A stretch of DNA of 64,000 nt from Azolla caroliniana (GCA_043228905.1 JBHGNT010000018.1:1736001-1800000); one strand, 5' to 3'. Counted from the first letter of the stretch, positions 1-10,697 are shown. Numbers and translations: made by a program. The notes: generated by a model from the sequence alone, not told the origin.

Positions 1-2620
1 TGTGTCTACAGGATACACCATCATCAGTGGAGTGGAATCGGACAATGTCAGGCCTTTCTTTTTCCATTTTCATGTGAATTTCTTGGAGTTTTCTGTAGAT
101 TGCTTTGTTTTGGACATGATTTATGCCAGTCATTGGGGTTGTGAAACTATAAACAATACCACCAATCTCTATCCAGCTTTGTCCCTGTTCTTTCAATGTT
201 TTATGCATCATGGCCTCAATTTGGTTTGCTTCATCATACATGTGAGCATCGACATAAATGTTGAACATCAGAATAAATGCTGGGCCATGTTGCTTATCCA
301 ATTTGACCACACTATCAAAAGCATGTCTTCCGAGCTTCACATCACGCCATTTCCTACACGCTGCTAATACACTGCTCCATGCAACAATTGTAGGTTGATA
401 TGGCATTTTATTCATCATTGATATAGCTTCCTTCAGTTGACCAGCTCGACCCAAGATATCCACCATACAATTGTAATGTTCAATAGTTGGAGAAATGTCA
501 TAGTCTTTGCTCATCATCTCGAAGTAGTTCCGAGCTTTATTTACAAGACCGACATGACTACAGACAGAGAGAAGACTCAAGAATGTGATTCCATCTGGAA
601 CTGACCCATCATTTTTCATTTCATCAAAAATAATAAAAACAGCTTCACTATGCCCTTGTCGGGAGTATCCGGTAATTAATGCGTTCCATGTAACAAGGCT
701 ACATACTGGCATTTCATCGAACACTTTTTGAGCACTAAATACATTTCCACATTTACCATACATATCGATCAATGCATTTCCAAGTCGCATCTGATTAGAA
801 TCAGCCCCTATTTTGTGAGCATGTTCATTGGATTCCCCTACAAATTCAACATACAAATCCCCCTTCTTAGTGACTTCTAAATGTATTTCTTGGCCTCGTT
901 TGATGTCTCCAACGTTGGTACAAGCTTTCAAGCAACAAGCAGATGTAACAGGGTTCGGAGTGATACCTTCTGCTTGCATCTGATCTAAACAATTTAGTGC
1001 TTCTCTATTTTTTCCATGGTCTGTATACCCTGCTATTAGTGCAGTCCATGAGACTACAGTTCGAACTGATAGTTCATTAAATACATGCTGAGCTTCAGCA
1101 AGTAAACCACATTTGGTATACACATCCACAAGAGTATTTCCAATGAAGTTAGCATTTTCTAACCCCTTCATTACAATGATATCATGCATTTCTTGACTTT
1201 GGACTAACGATCCGATAATTCCACAAGCTTTTAAGCAACAGTTTAATGTAGAGGCATCTGGAGAAATACCTTCGAGGCGCATCTTTGCAAACTGATCAAG
1301 TGCATCATCACCAAATCCATGTTCAGTATAACCAGCGAGAAGTGCATTCCAAGAGATGATATTCCGAATTGGCAACTGCTGAAATACCTGTTGTGCTTCA
1401 TGAAGAGCACCACATTTTGCATACATATCTATTAAACTATTCCCAAGAGAAGTATCTCTTCTGAAGATTTCTACGGGTATGTCAGATTGTATTGCACGAC
1501 CTCTCTCTATATCTCCGATACTACTACATGCTTTTAAAGAGCAAAGAAAGGTGGCAACGTTTGGGGATATGCCCTCTTTTTTCATCTCTTCGAAACAAAT
1601 TAGAGCTTCTTCACTGAAACCATTATCAATATATCCAGCAATTAATGCTGTCCAAGAGACCACGTCTCGAGATGGCAACTTGTCTAGGGTTCTACGAGCT
1701 TCAGAAGGTAAGCCACACTTTATATACATATCCACCAGTGCATTGCCAATGAAACGCTCTCTCTCGAGTCCTTGTTTCACCACCATATCGTGCACATCTC
1801 GACCTTTTTCTACATACTCTTTACTGCTGAAAACTTTCATCATACACAGTAATGTCACATTATCGGCCATCATGCCCTCGGTTTTCATTTTCTCTAAAGA
1901 TTCCAATGCATCCTTGGTAAGACCTTGTTCAATATATCCTCTAATCAATGCATTCCAAGAGACTACATCTCGATCATGGAGCTTATTGAAAACTTCTACA
2001 GCATCTAAAGGCAACCCGCATTTTACATACATGTCTATTATCGTGTTGCCGATGATGCGATCTTCTTCCAAACCTTCTTTAAATATCACATCATGAACAT
2101 ATTGACCTTTTTCAATAGATTTTAGTTTAGAGCAAGCTTTCAAAGGGGTTAAGAGAGAGTGTCTACTCTGGCGAACCCCACTATCTTGCATTTGTTCGAA
2201 TAGATGCAACACTTGATGAAGGTCTCCTTGTTCAAAATACCCTTTCAAAAGGGAGCACCACGAGAACTCATTTTTATAAATAAGCTTGTCAAAGGCATGC
2301 TGAGCATCACATAAGCTTCCACATTCAACAAACATGGGAACGATGTAATTACCGAGATCTTCTGATAGTCCATTGCTTCTCACATGCATATAGATGGATT
2401 TAGCATGAGTTAGACTCTTTTCATTCCTACATTTCTGGCAAACAGAAGCAAGATCCTTCACTGAGCTCTTTTTCCAATCCAGAGACACAAGAATGTCTTC
2501 CAAGCTCTTTGTCATTACCGTATCTGGACCTTGATTCTGAAGGAAATTTGATTCTTTCCATTTGGGTCCTATATCTCGCACGGCCACAGACATGGCTTGA
2601 GGATGCAGATGTGGTACCAT
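1..2620 (-). CDS. PLS-class pentatricopeptide repeat protein, 3' end outside window
   Basis: PPR proteins of this class bind organellar RNA and usually direct C-to-U editing or other processing. The reverse strand is open without a stop from the ATG at 2620 to the window edge, about 873 codons. The start is supported by an in-frame TGA six bases upstream (2624-2626). Repeats alternate in P, L and S style; recurrent signatures are VVSWTALIAGY, NIISWNALLAGY, GNALVDMYIKCG and LKACGIIGSL. The last repeats (CMVDILGRAGQLKEA, WSSVLAACR) lead into an E-type motif, GQSWIEIGGIVYSF, so an E+ or DYW domain probably lies beyond the edge. About 23 extra residues sit inside one L repeat (near 797-866). The N-terminus is only weakly transit-peptide-like. 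No introns are visible. Family assignment is very secure; organelle and RNA target cannot be read from this sequence. Confidence 0.95.
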   Translation of the reverse strand, partial: MVPHLHPQAMSVAVRDIGPKWKESNFLQNQGPDTVMTKSLEDILVSLDWKKSSVKDLASVCQKCRNEKSLTHAKSIYMHVRSNGLSEDLGNYIVPMFVECGSLCDAQHAFDKLIYKNEFSWCSLLKGYFEQGDLHQVLHLFEQMQDSGVRQSRHSLLTPLKACSKLKSIEKGQYVHDVIFKEGLEEDRIIGNTIIDMYVKCGLPLDAVEVFNKLHDRDVVSWNALIRGYIEQGLTKDALESLEKMKTEGMMADNVTLLCMMKVFSSKEYVEKGRDVHDMVVKQGLERERFIGNALVDMYIKCGLPSEARRTLDKLPSRDVVSWTALIAGYIDNGFSEEALICFEEMKKEGISPNVATFLCSLKACSSIGDIERGRAIQSDIPVEIFRRDTSLGNSLIDMYAKCGALHEAQQVFQQLPIRNIISWNALLAGYTEHGFGDDALDQFAKMRLEGISPDASTLNCCLKACGIIGSLVQSQEMHDIIVMKGLENANFIGNTLVDVYTKCGLLAEAQHVFNELSVRTVVSWTALIAGYTDHGKNREALNCLDQMQAEGITPNPVTSACCLKACTNVGDIKRGQEIHLEVTKKGDLYVEFVGESNEHAHKIGADSNQMRLGNALIDMYGKCGNVFSAQKVFDEMPVCSLVTWNALITGYSRQGHSEAVFIIFDEMKNDGSVPDGITFLSLLSVCSHVGLVNKARNYFEMMSKDYDISPTIEHYNCMVDILGRAGQLKEAISMMNKMPYQPTIVAWSSVLAACRKWRDVKLGRHAFDSVVKLDKQHGPAFILMFNIYVDAHMYDEANQIEAMMHKTLKEQGQSWIEIGGIVYSFTTPMTGINHVQNKAIYRKLQEIHMKMEKERPDIVRFHSTDDGVSCRH

Positions 2621-2626
2621 AACTCA

Positions 2627-2995
2627 TGATCATTCGAGAGGGGTGGGTGGTAATCCAATACTCTGTTTCCCTCTCTGAAAGCCTTGTTGTACATATAGAA
2701 CTGTCTTTTTCTTGTGGGAATATGCAATTTCTGTGATAGATATCTTGTGGTGGTTACATACCCACAAGAGAGAAATCAAGGTTTTCATCCGCGAAATTAG
2801 AGTACATACATAGAGACTCGAGAGAAGGTGCGCGATTTACTTGCCAAGACTTTCAAAGTGTTGCGGACATCGATTAGAGTGCATTCGACAATTAATCTCA
2901 ATAATATACATAATGGCGATACATATACACAGACATGTATATAACGAGACATTTGAAAGTTGAGAGAGTGGGAGAGAGATAGAGACAAAGATAGA
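2627..2995. other. 5' flank of the PPR gene, no gene seen
   Basis: This is the upstream region of the reverse-strand PPR gene. It contains no coding signal that I recognise. A clear TATA box was not identified, so I do not propose a promoter position. The part nearest the SINEs is purine-rich (GAGAGA stretches). Confidence 0.5.
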
Positions 2996-3190
2996 GCCCA
3001 TATGGATGTAGGTCAATTGCTAAGGTTGCCTAATGGAGACCAGGTGGTCATGGGTTCAACCCCTACAATGGCATTTGGTGAAGTAAGAGATATTTATGGA
3101 GTAATAGAGAGGTGAGAAAGTTGGGTTTCAAACCCAAGATGTAACGTTAGTAGTGTAAAAGACTTACCACTACGATAAGCTCATTATGAG
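2996..3190 (+). repeat. tRNA-derived SINE, copy 1
   Basis: The 5' part resembles a tRNA with RNA polymerase III internal promoter boxes. A diverged A box (GGTCAATTGCTAAGG) is followed about 30 bases later by a B box (GGTTCAACCCC). The tail carries TTGGGTTTCAAACCCAA, a second GGTTYRA-like element, and ends near ACGATAAGCTCATTATGAG. The same order of blocks recurs at 3221-3416 and, inverted, at 14648-14774. That recurrence is what makes this a mobile SINE rather than a degenerate tRNA gene. Confidence 0.7.
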
Positions 3191-3220
3191 AGAGAGAGAG
3201 AGAGAGATAGAAACCAAATT

Positions 3221-3416
3221 GATGTAGCTCAATTGGTAAGGTTACCCAATGGAGACCATGAGGTCATGGGTTCAACCCTTACATTCCACATTGGTATCTA
3301 TTGAATTAAGAGATATTTATGAAGTAATAGAGAGATGAGAAATTGGGTTTCGAACCCAAATTGTAGTGTTTGTAGTCTAACAACTTAGAACTAGGGCAAT
3401 CTAATTACGATAAAAA
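3221..3416 (+). repeat. tRNA-derived SINE, copy 2 (best preserved)
   Basis: This copy has an A box that fits the consensus exactly (TAGCTCAATTGG) and a B box GGTTCAACCCT at the expected spacing. The non-tRNA body has TTGGGTTTCGAACCCAA, an almost palindromic block shared by all three copies in the window. It ends at TTACGATAAAAAAG. It lies directly downstream of copy 1 with a GA-rich spacer between them. Intact A and B boxes mean it could still be transcribed by Pol III; that is an inference. Confidence 0.75.
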
Positions 3417-3598
3417 AGAGAGAAGGTAATTTCTTCACTTACGAATATAAAACACACAAGGATTGTTAAACTCTTAGGAGTCACACTTTCACACACAAGC
3501 ATATTCGTACATCTTTAAGTGTCTCTGTATTCTCACTTTCACACACCCATCCCCACTCTACTTCAATTCCTCGCTGGTTTTGCTCCTATTTCACACGC

Positions 3599-5792
3599 AT
3601 GCACAATTATTCAAGACAATGTTATGGGGCTCACTTCTTCAAATTCTATGTGGATGAATCGAGTTTAAGTCTTGAATGGCTCAATACGACTCATACATTG
3701 GAGTGTTGCATTTCCAAGGGTCATAAAACTGAGTCTCAAGGGGTCGCCTTCCTCTCTCGCACTAGGTTAATTGATGCATTGGGAAAGTCACTCCCCAATG
3801 CCAAAGACCATGTCATATATGAACACATAAAATCACTTACCTTTTCACTCCATGTAACCACGGAAACCTTAGTGTCGAAGGATGTATCAGAGATCATGGA
3901 GGCGGTCACACCTCACTATCGTGGGCTACTCTCATATAGTTATAGTAACCTCGAACAACCTACTCTGACAAAACTTGTATTGGAGGGAATGCAACAAAGA
4001 ATTTCAGAGGTTGCACAAGTTAATTTGTCAAGGCCACTCTCGGAAGAGGAGGTGTCAGATGCTTTGGCGGATATATGTAGAACCACTTGTCTAGGCATTG
4101 ACGGATTATCAAGAGATTTTTTTTGAATTTATTTGGGAAGTGATTAAGGTTGACATGGTTGATGGTCTTAATGATGAATGGGATGTTGGGTGTTTACTTG
4201 AGCATTTTAAAGAGGGGATGATATTTCTAATTCCTAAGGTACATGGTCTAATAGCTGATGCAAGGCAATGGAGACCGATTACGTTGCTCAACATTATCTA
4301 TAAGATTTTTGCCAATATTCTAGCCAAGAGGATCAAACCCCACTTGCATGCACTAATTAATGCTGGACAAACAGGATTCATGGAAAACATATGCATAATT
4401 GATAATGTGTTGACCTTTTGGGAGGCGATTTCCTTGGCAAAGAAAACCAATCAACATATTGCATGTCTCATGCTTGACTTAGAGAAGGCGTATGACAGAG
4501 TACAATGGCCTTTTTTAGATAAAGTTATGGAGAGGTTGGGACTACCCTCAAAATGGAGATCGACTGGGCTAGCCCTTTACAAAGGAAGTTTGAGTAGGGT
4601 GCTGGTGTCATGGCATCGGGGCCCACCAATTCTATTATGCAGGGGTGCCCGTTGGCCCCCTACCTTGATTTATTTATTTCAGAGGCATTCTCGATCTTTT
4701 TAAATAGACTGGATGTAGGAATAAGGGGACTAGTTGTCCCACATGTGAGCAAGGAGTTGTTGGACTCGGTGTATGCAGATGACACTATGCTCTATCTGCA
4801 AGGCAATGAGGCCGAAAGACGGATTGAGATGTTTTGTATTTAAGAGTTAGGAGGGAAAATTAATTGGAACAAAAGCAGAGGATTTTGGGTAAGTCCAAAC
4901 CCATGGCCTCTTTGGTGCCCTAATGCTGATTTTCAATGGGTTCCCAATGGAATGACTTTTAAATGTTTGGGTTTTTTGGTGGGAGTTGAGACACCTAAAA
5001 ATCAATAGCTTGAGCAAGTGAAAGACAAAATCAGAAAAAAACTTCGGTTATGGGCATTAGTAAATCTTTCTCTTGTAGGTAGGGTGGTCGTGGTAAAGCA
5101 CATTCTTTTAGCCACCATGTGGCATTCGGTGTCATGCTAGATGTTAGACAAAGCTTCCATAAAAAACATTAAGGCAGTGTTGAGAGGGTTCCTTTGGTCG
5201 GGGAGACCATGAGATGACGTCAGCTAAAGTGGCGTGGAGTTGTTTGATCAAGGCGAAAAACTAGGGTGGATCTGGGTTGGTGGATCCAGTTCACCAAAGT
5301 AAGGCTTTACTATTGGTGAGAAGTCTACAACTTGGACTTGAATTGTGGAAGATGCTTCTTAGGGATAGAGTTGACCTCTGGTGTTTGAGGAATGGCGACC
5401 CTTGGAAGGCAAATATGTGGTGGTTGTTTAGTCCAGGTCTAAAGTCGAAAGAACCGGCTAGCATGGAGGACAGGGTGGCTCGTGCCATAATGAGGGCCTG
5501 GTCAAGTGTAAGATAATGAGGGCCTGGTCAAGTGGAACAACTTCGATAACTGTTGTTTTGGAACCCTAGGATTAGAAGCAAAGAAGATATTATGCTTGGA
5601 CAGAAAACATATTTGCCACAAGGACACACATTAGGGTACAATGTTAGTTCAATAAGAGATTGGGAGGTTTTCAAAATGAAGAGGAGTGAGGGTCAGAATG
5701 GTAGGAGCATGTTTACTGGTAGGTTAGAAAAGGTGACCCAATTGATAGATAAGGTTGTTGATGGTCTAGATAGGTTGAATGAGGAAGCGGGG
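3599..5792 (+). pseudogene. LINE (L1-like) reverse transcriptase, 5' truncated and broken
   Basis: Non-LTR retrotransposon pol relic. A segment ending LCGLGIDGLSRDFF-like (seen as CLGIDGLSRDFF, to 4126) is the connector before the reverse transcriptase. A run of eight Ts near 4117-4124 shifts the frame. The next frame carries RQWRPITLLNIIYKIFANI, LDLEKAYDRVQW and GLALYKGSLSRVLV. A further shift near 4610 leads to MQGCPLAPYLDLF and the catalytic SVYADDTMLYLQG box. After a stop at 4841-4843, LINE-like protein continues with KINWNKSRGFW and CLGFLVGVETP, and then LSLVGRVVVVKHILLATMWH after an in-frame TAG. The endonuclease domain is not present. The coding relic stops at the LTR border at 5793 and a zinc-finger-like 3' part is found again beyond 12790. 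Confidence 0.85.
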
Positions 5793-6068
5793 TGTAAAGA
5801 ATCATATATGATTCTTGTGCAGCAGAAGAGATGTGTGTTATGTGTATGTGTGCGAGGAAAGAGAGGAGAGAAGAGAAAACACTAGATAGATTAAAAGAGG
5901 AAATGAATTACTCAAGAAGAAGAAGATGTATATTAGTAAGGAGAATGTGAAATACAAAAATGTCAACCTCTCTCTTCATTAACTCACTACAACTCCCACT
6001 CTCTCTCTAGAACCTTGAGGAATGTGAAGACTTATTAGTCATGGGAAATATGGAACTCATTAGGCATG
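5793..6068 (-). repeat. LTR family A, partial copy 1 (reverse orientation)
   Basis: The segment starts with TGTAAAGAATCA, the reverse complement of the family-A LTR end TGATTCTTTACA. It matches 12366-12645 along most of its length, including the stretch TTACTCAAGAAGAAGAAGAT. About 60 bases present in the other copy are missing near 5968. The upstream (U3) side continues to about 6068, where it meets GC-rich, unrelated sequence. It probably belongs to the 3' LTR of the reverse-strand Copia, split by the forward element. Confidence 0.65.
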
Positions 6069-6620
6069 AGCCGGATGGCGCAGACCCGGTGAGAACCGGA
6101 TGAAGAGTACTCGGCTACGGAAGACCCGGTGAGAACCAGATGAAGAGTACCCGGCTACGGAAGACCCGATGAGAACTGGATGAGGAGTACCCGGCAACGG
6201 AAGACCCGGTGAGAACCGGATGACGAGTACCCGGCAAGTGCCAGATGATGCAGGCCCGGTGAGGAGTGCTCACCGGATGAAGGGACATATTCGTAAATAT
6301 GTTTCTGAGAGTCCATCGGGGCTATATGTGTAAATAGCCGAAAAGTCATATTAGTATAAATATGACTTAGGGCAAACTCTTTTATTGTTGTTGTCATTCT
6401 TGTTGGCGCAAGATTAGAGCGCGCAACTGTGTACAGAAAGAGAGAGAGAGAGAGGAAGAGGTCGTTCCCTCTGTTGTAATCGCCGCCTGTGGCGAAGATC
6501 GTGAGCACGAGGTCGTTGCCTCCGTGAGCTCACTGTTGTAATCATTGTGATATAGTGATAGTTTGGAGTCTGTGGACTCCCGTGGTTTTTCCCTCTCAGG
6601 GTTTTCCACGTTAAACATCC
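6069..6620 (+). promoter_or_regulatory. LTR-like leader of the forward Copia, with 40-bp repeats and TATA box
   Basis: This GC-richer block precedes the forward gag sequence. It carries four 40-bp repeats (6083-6242), a TATA-like AGTATAAATATGAC (about 6352-6365), and a 3' part (GTGGACTCCCGTGGTTTTTCC, about 6568) typical of the R-U5 end of plant Copia LTRs. It does not match the 3' LTR of the same forward element at 10101-10498, and no clean tRNA-Met primer site follows it. It may therefore be an LTR of another family joined by recombination. Exact borders are uncertain. Confidence 0.45.
6083..6242 (+). repeat. four tandem 40-bp repeats
   Basis: Units begin at 6083, 6123, 6163 and 6203 with GACCCGGTGAGAACCGGATG or close variants and end in CCGGCTACGGAA-like sequence. 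The spacing is exactly 40 bp each time. A partial fifth unit (GGCCCGGTGAGGAGTGCTCACCGG) follows. The core CCGGTGAGAACCGG is itself nearly palindromic. The repeats lie upstream of a TATA-like box, the usual place for enhancer-type repeats in retrotransposon LTRs. Confidence 0.85.
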
Positions 6621-6725
6621 TATGTACTCTTCTCTCCTCTTGTGTCGTGCATCCATTCCCCGTTTTTTTGTGTATGTTTCTAAGCTCGGTTGTGGCCGAG
6701 CGTTGCGCATAGGGAGCGTGCAGTT

Positions 6726-9700
6726 CCTGTCACCGAGAAGTTGGATCGAAACAACTTCGCATCTTGGGAGTACAAGATACACCAATACCTTGTCAGACAA
6801 GGCTATTGGAGCTACATCAAAGGAGCGCATGAAGACTGACCCGCCGAAGCGGCTCCCGAATACGCAACATGGGAGCAAGCCGCAAGCTGCATGATGTATT
6901 GTTAGGCGACATGTGTTCACGACCATATGCTCGGTTACATTGGAGAAGCCAAGAAGCCGAAGGAAGTGTGGGAAAATCTACGAAAGATTTTCGCCGCCAA
7001 CACGATCGCGAGGAAGCTTCAACTCCGCCAAGAGTTGAACAACATTCAACATGTCCATCACGACATACACCTTGAAGATCAAGGAGCTTTGTGACTCGCT
7101 CGGCTCAATAAGCGTAAGTATAGATGATGATGAGATGGTGCAAATATGCCTCGATAGCCTTGCACTACGGTTCGGCGCGATGCGAACCGCCGTTCTAGCA
7201 CGGGAGAAATCTCCCTCCTTCTTCGAGCTCCAATCAATGCTATTGGTCGAAGAAAACCACATGCGTACAAGGAGCAATGAGTTGGAAGGCCACATGCTCT
7301 ACACGCACTCTAATGGAGGAAGAGGATGCGGACGAGCGAGAGGCCGATTCGGCCAAGGACAAGGCGGACGAGGTCTGACCTACGACAACAACTCCCAATT
7401 TCGGCCGCAAAACGGAGGCCAACGAGGAACCTTCGCAAGAAGGGGGAGCTTCCACTCCGGCCTGAGCCGTCAAAACGCAACCGAATGCGGATATTGCGGA
7501 AAGCTCAGCCACCACGAAGAAGAGTGCAGAAAGAAGATGCGTGAATCGGCTTCCACAAGCCGACAACTCACGAATTACGCACACAACTCCGACTACGAAG
7601 ATCATGGCGGAATGTATGCACACAACTCCGACCGTGGCGACACGAGGTCACTCCGCACGAAAGATTCTTCGGAAAGAAGCCGAACCTATCACATGTTCGG
7701 ATATTCGGCTCCATTGCATACGTGCACATCCCCGACGAGAAGCGTCAAAAGCTCGACCCGAAGTCGGAGAAATGTATCCTCGTAGGATACTCACTGGAGC
7801 AAAAGGGGTACAAGTGCTACAACCTCTCAACTCGAAAATCTCGGGTAAGTCGAGACGTCGTCTTTGACGAGTCCGCATCCTAGTACACACCAGAGACAAC
7901 TTCGACTCCGACCCCGCTTGACCTGGAATCCACCGAACAAGAGATAGAGGATGAAGATCACCTTACGCGCATGTTCGAAGAAAGTCCGATCACGACCCGA
8001 CTGAGCGGACCACAAGAGCCTTTGAGCGATCAAAGCACATCACGGACTAGCCCGAAGATGGATAAAGGCAAAGCGAAAATGGCGGAATATGAAGACGATC
8101 GCTTTGACGACGATGAATCAACTCACTCACTCGACAGTGAGTTCGGCGGTTTCGAGGTACCAATCGGAGCTAAGAATGCCCTCATCTCTGCAAATGAAAA
8201 ACTCCGACGATCCACCCGTGAAAAGAACCTCGTAAGCCGATTCGGCTACAACGAATATATGGCGTACCATTACGCCTTTATGATGAAGGTAGCGACAGTA
8301 CGGGAGCCGAAAACCTTTTCGAAAGCCGCGAAGGACCCGCAATGGATCGAAGCAATGAACGAGGAGATACAGGCACTACGGAAGAACGAGACGTGGGATC
8401 TCGTTTCCACCTCACCACACAAAAAGGTGATCGGATGGAGATGGATCTACAAGGTGAAGTATAACGCCGATGGCTCCGTAAACCGCTACAAAGCTCGACT
8501 CGTAGCGAAAGGATATGCTCAGACACATGGCGTTGACTATGAAGAGACCTTTGCCCCGGTGGCAAAGATGACGACGGTGCGGACCATAATTGGGATTGGC
8601 GCGGCGAAAGGGTGGCACCTCCATCAAATGGACATCAAGAACGCCTTTTTACAAGGCGAATTAGAAGAGGAGGTGTACATGATCCAACCACCTGGCTTCA
8701 ACTCGAGCACTCATCCAAAAGCCGTATGCCGACTCAAGAAGCCACTCTACGGCCTCAAGCAAGCACCGCGTGCTTGGCATTCGAAGATAAAGCAATATCT
8801 TCATCAAATCGGCTTCCGTATGTCAAAATCGGACAACTCCCTCTACATACGAAGCGATTCCGCAAGTCCGATCGTCATCATCTTATATGTGAATGACCTA
8901 GTCATTGGAGGTGAGCATCTCGTCGAAATCAATAAGGTCAAATCCCTCCTTTCAGACAAGTTCGAGATGACGGACATGAAGGAGCTCCACTACTTCCTCG
9001 GCATCGAGGTAATTCGGACTCCGGCTAGAATCATGATCTCTCAACGGCACTACATCCTCAACTTGTTATACAAGTTCGAGATGGCTGAATGCAAATCCGC
9101 GGCAACCCCGCTCGATCGCAATCTCAAACTAGATGCGAACTCCGGCACCAAAGTGTGTGAGCCGACTCAGTATCGACAACTCATTGGGAGTCTCATCTAC
9201 CTCACGATCACACGACCCGATCTCAGTTATCTGGTCGGTCTCCTTAGCCAATTCATGCAAACACCGCGTGATACTCACTTGGATTGCACTAAGCGAGTTC
9301 TACGCTACGTGAGCGGCACAATGGATTGTGGCATCCTCTACAAGACCGCGATGCCAATATGACTCGAGGGGTACACAGACGCCGATTGGGCCGGCTACAA
9401 AGCTGATAGAAGATCAACTTCTGGATTTGTTTTCTCCCTCGGCAGCGGAGCAATATCCTGGAGTAGCAAGAAGCAGCCTACCGTCGCTCTTTCGAGTACG
9501 GAGGCGGAATACAGGGGCGCAGCCGTAGCTGCGTGTGAAGACGTATGGCTCAAGAGGATTTTGAAGGATCTGGGTGTACCCATCAAGGATCCAACTTCCT
9601 TGTACTGCGACAACATGAGCAGTATCTATCTAGCTCGGAACCCAGTGTTCCACACGCGGACAAAGCACATCGAAGTGCACTATCACTTCATCCGAGAGCG

Positions 9701-9872
9701 CGTTCTGGCTGGCGATGTCGACCTACAACACATTAGCACCAATCTTCAAACGGCCGACATCTTCACTAAAGCCTTAGGAGCCGACATGCTATGGCAATTC
9801 ATGACCGATCTCGGATTGACAATCCCTGACCTACCAAGCTTGAGGGGGAGTACTGAAGACACTACGCAATAA
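6726..9872 (+). mobile_element. Ty1/Copia polyprotein pseudogene, integrase core deleted
   Basis: Gag begins around 6726 (LDRNNFASWEYKIHQYLV). It has stops at 6837-6839 and 6903-6905 and a frameshift near 7050, then continues to the zinc knuckle CGYCGKLSHHEEEC. Near 7685 the reading jumps directly to post-integrase sequence (FGSIAYVHIPDEKRQKLDPK), so protease and the integrase catalytic core are missing. A TAG lies at 7881-7883. Reverse transcriptase spans 7971-9362 (WIYKVKYNADGSVNRYKARL, YGLKQAPRAWH). Its catalytic box reads YVND instead of YVDD (8885-8896). A TGA at 9360-9362 separates it from RNase H ([30 protein letters not shown]). The stop codon at 9870-9872 follows GGGGGAG. The element is dead in cis. 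Confidence 0.92.
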
Positions 9873-10100
9873 CGCATGGATTCCGCAACCAAGAAACGAA
9901 GCAGCGAAGAGCCGATCTACCGCGCAAAGCCGCGAAGAAAGACGCAAGCCGAAGCACAGACTTCGTAACTACGCACAACGCAAGATGAAGCACGGATTCC
10001 GCAACTCCGCATAAAGCGAGTCGACGCGAACTTCGGAACATGAGTTGAAGCGGATTTCGGATACTGTCTGAAACCGACCTGACTTGAGCTTGAGGGGGCG

Positions 10101-10498
10101 TGTTGAGAATCAAGCTCAACTTGATCTAGTGTGTGAACTCTCACCTTGAGAGTGAAGAGACACTCCAACGGTCAAGAGTCACCATTATGTCACCACTTTG
10201 TATTCTAGCATTTAGTATGAGTCATAGAATCATATTCTATGACACATAACTTATGAGCTTTCACATTCCCCATGCTCCATGAGTCTTGTAGTTAATGAAG
10301 AGAGAGGGTGACTACATAAAGCACCCTCCTCCCACCTTGTATAATGTTGAGTCTTTCTCCATTGCTAAGATACTTTACCTTGCGTATTCTCTGTGTATTA
10401 CTCCTTGTCTCTCTCACTCTCACTCACTCTCTCACTCTCATACACACACAATTCACACCTATTCCGCTTCACAAGAATCCATCTCTTGATTCTTTACA
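10101..10498 (+). repeat. LTR family A, copy 2: 3' LTR of the forward Copia
   Basis: The LTR begins TGTTGAGAATCAAGCTCAAC directly after a polypurine tract (GAGGGGGCG, 10091-10099) and ends TTGATTCTTTACA, giving standard TG...CA ends. It is about 398 bp. An inner inverted repeat, CATAGAATCATATTCTATG, lies in its U3. The CT-rich 3' half (CTCTCACTCTCACTCACTC) is diverged from the corresponding part of the reverse-strand copies. No second full copy of this LTR is found 5' of the forward element. Confidence 0.8.
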
Positions 10499-10697
10499 TA
10501 TAGTCACTCTCTCTCTTCATTAACTATTGAAGCTCATGGGTCATGGGGAATGTGAAAGCTCATTAGTTATGTGTCATAGAATATGATTCTATGACACATA
10601 GTTAATGTGTGGATAAGAGTGGTGACTTTTGACCTTTAAGTGCACACTCTCAAGGGTGTGTTCACACACTAGACTAGGTTGAGCTTGATTCTCAACA
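10499..10697 (-). repeat. LTR family A, copy 3 (reverse, U3 part only)
   Basis: Read in reverse it starts TGTTGAGAATCAAGCTCAAC at 10697 and follows copy 2 for most of its U3, including the CATAGAATCATATTCTATG inverted repeat. It stops at 10499, exactly where the forward copy 2 ends, so two LTRs of the same family abut tail to tail. The internal sequence of the reverse Copia meets it directly at 10698 without a polypurine tract, which suggests a deletion that removed pol. Confidence 0.75.

Noticed and set aside
1479-2096. 205-codon open frame on the forward strand
   Set aside because: It is the antisense of the PPR gene; the reverse strand has clear repeat motifs, this frame has none.
3001-3416. 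Two functional tRNA genes
   Set aside because: No full cloverleaf or aminoacyl stem; the copies share a long non-tRNA body with a third inverted copy, which fits SINEs.
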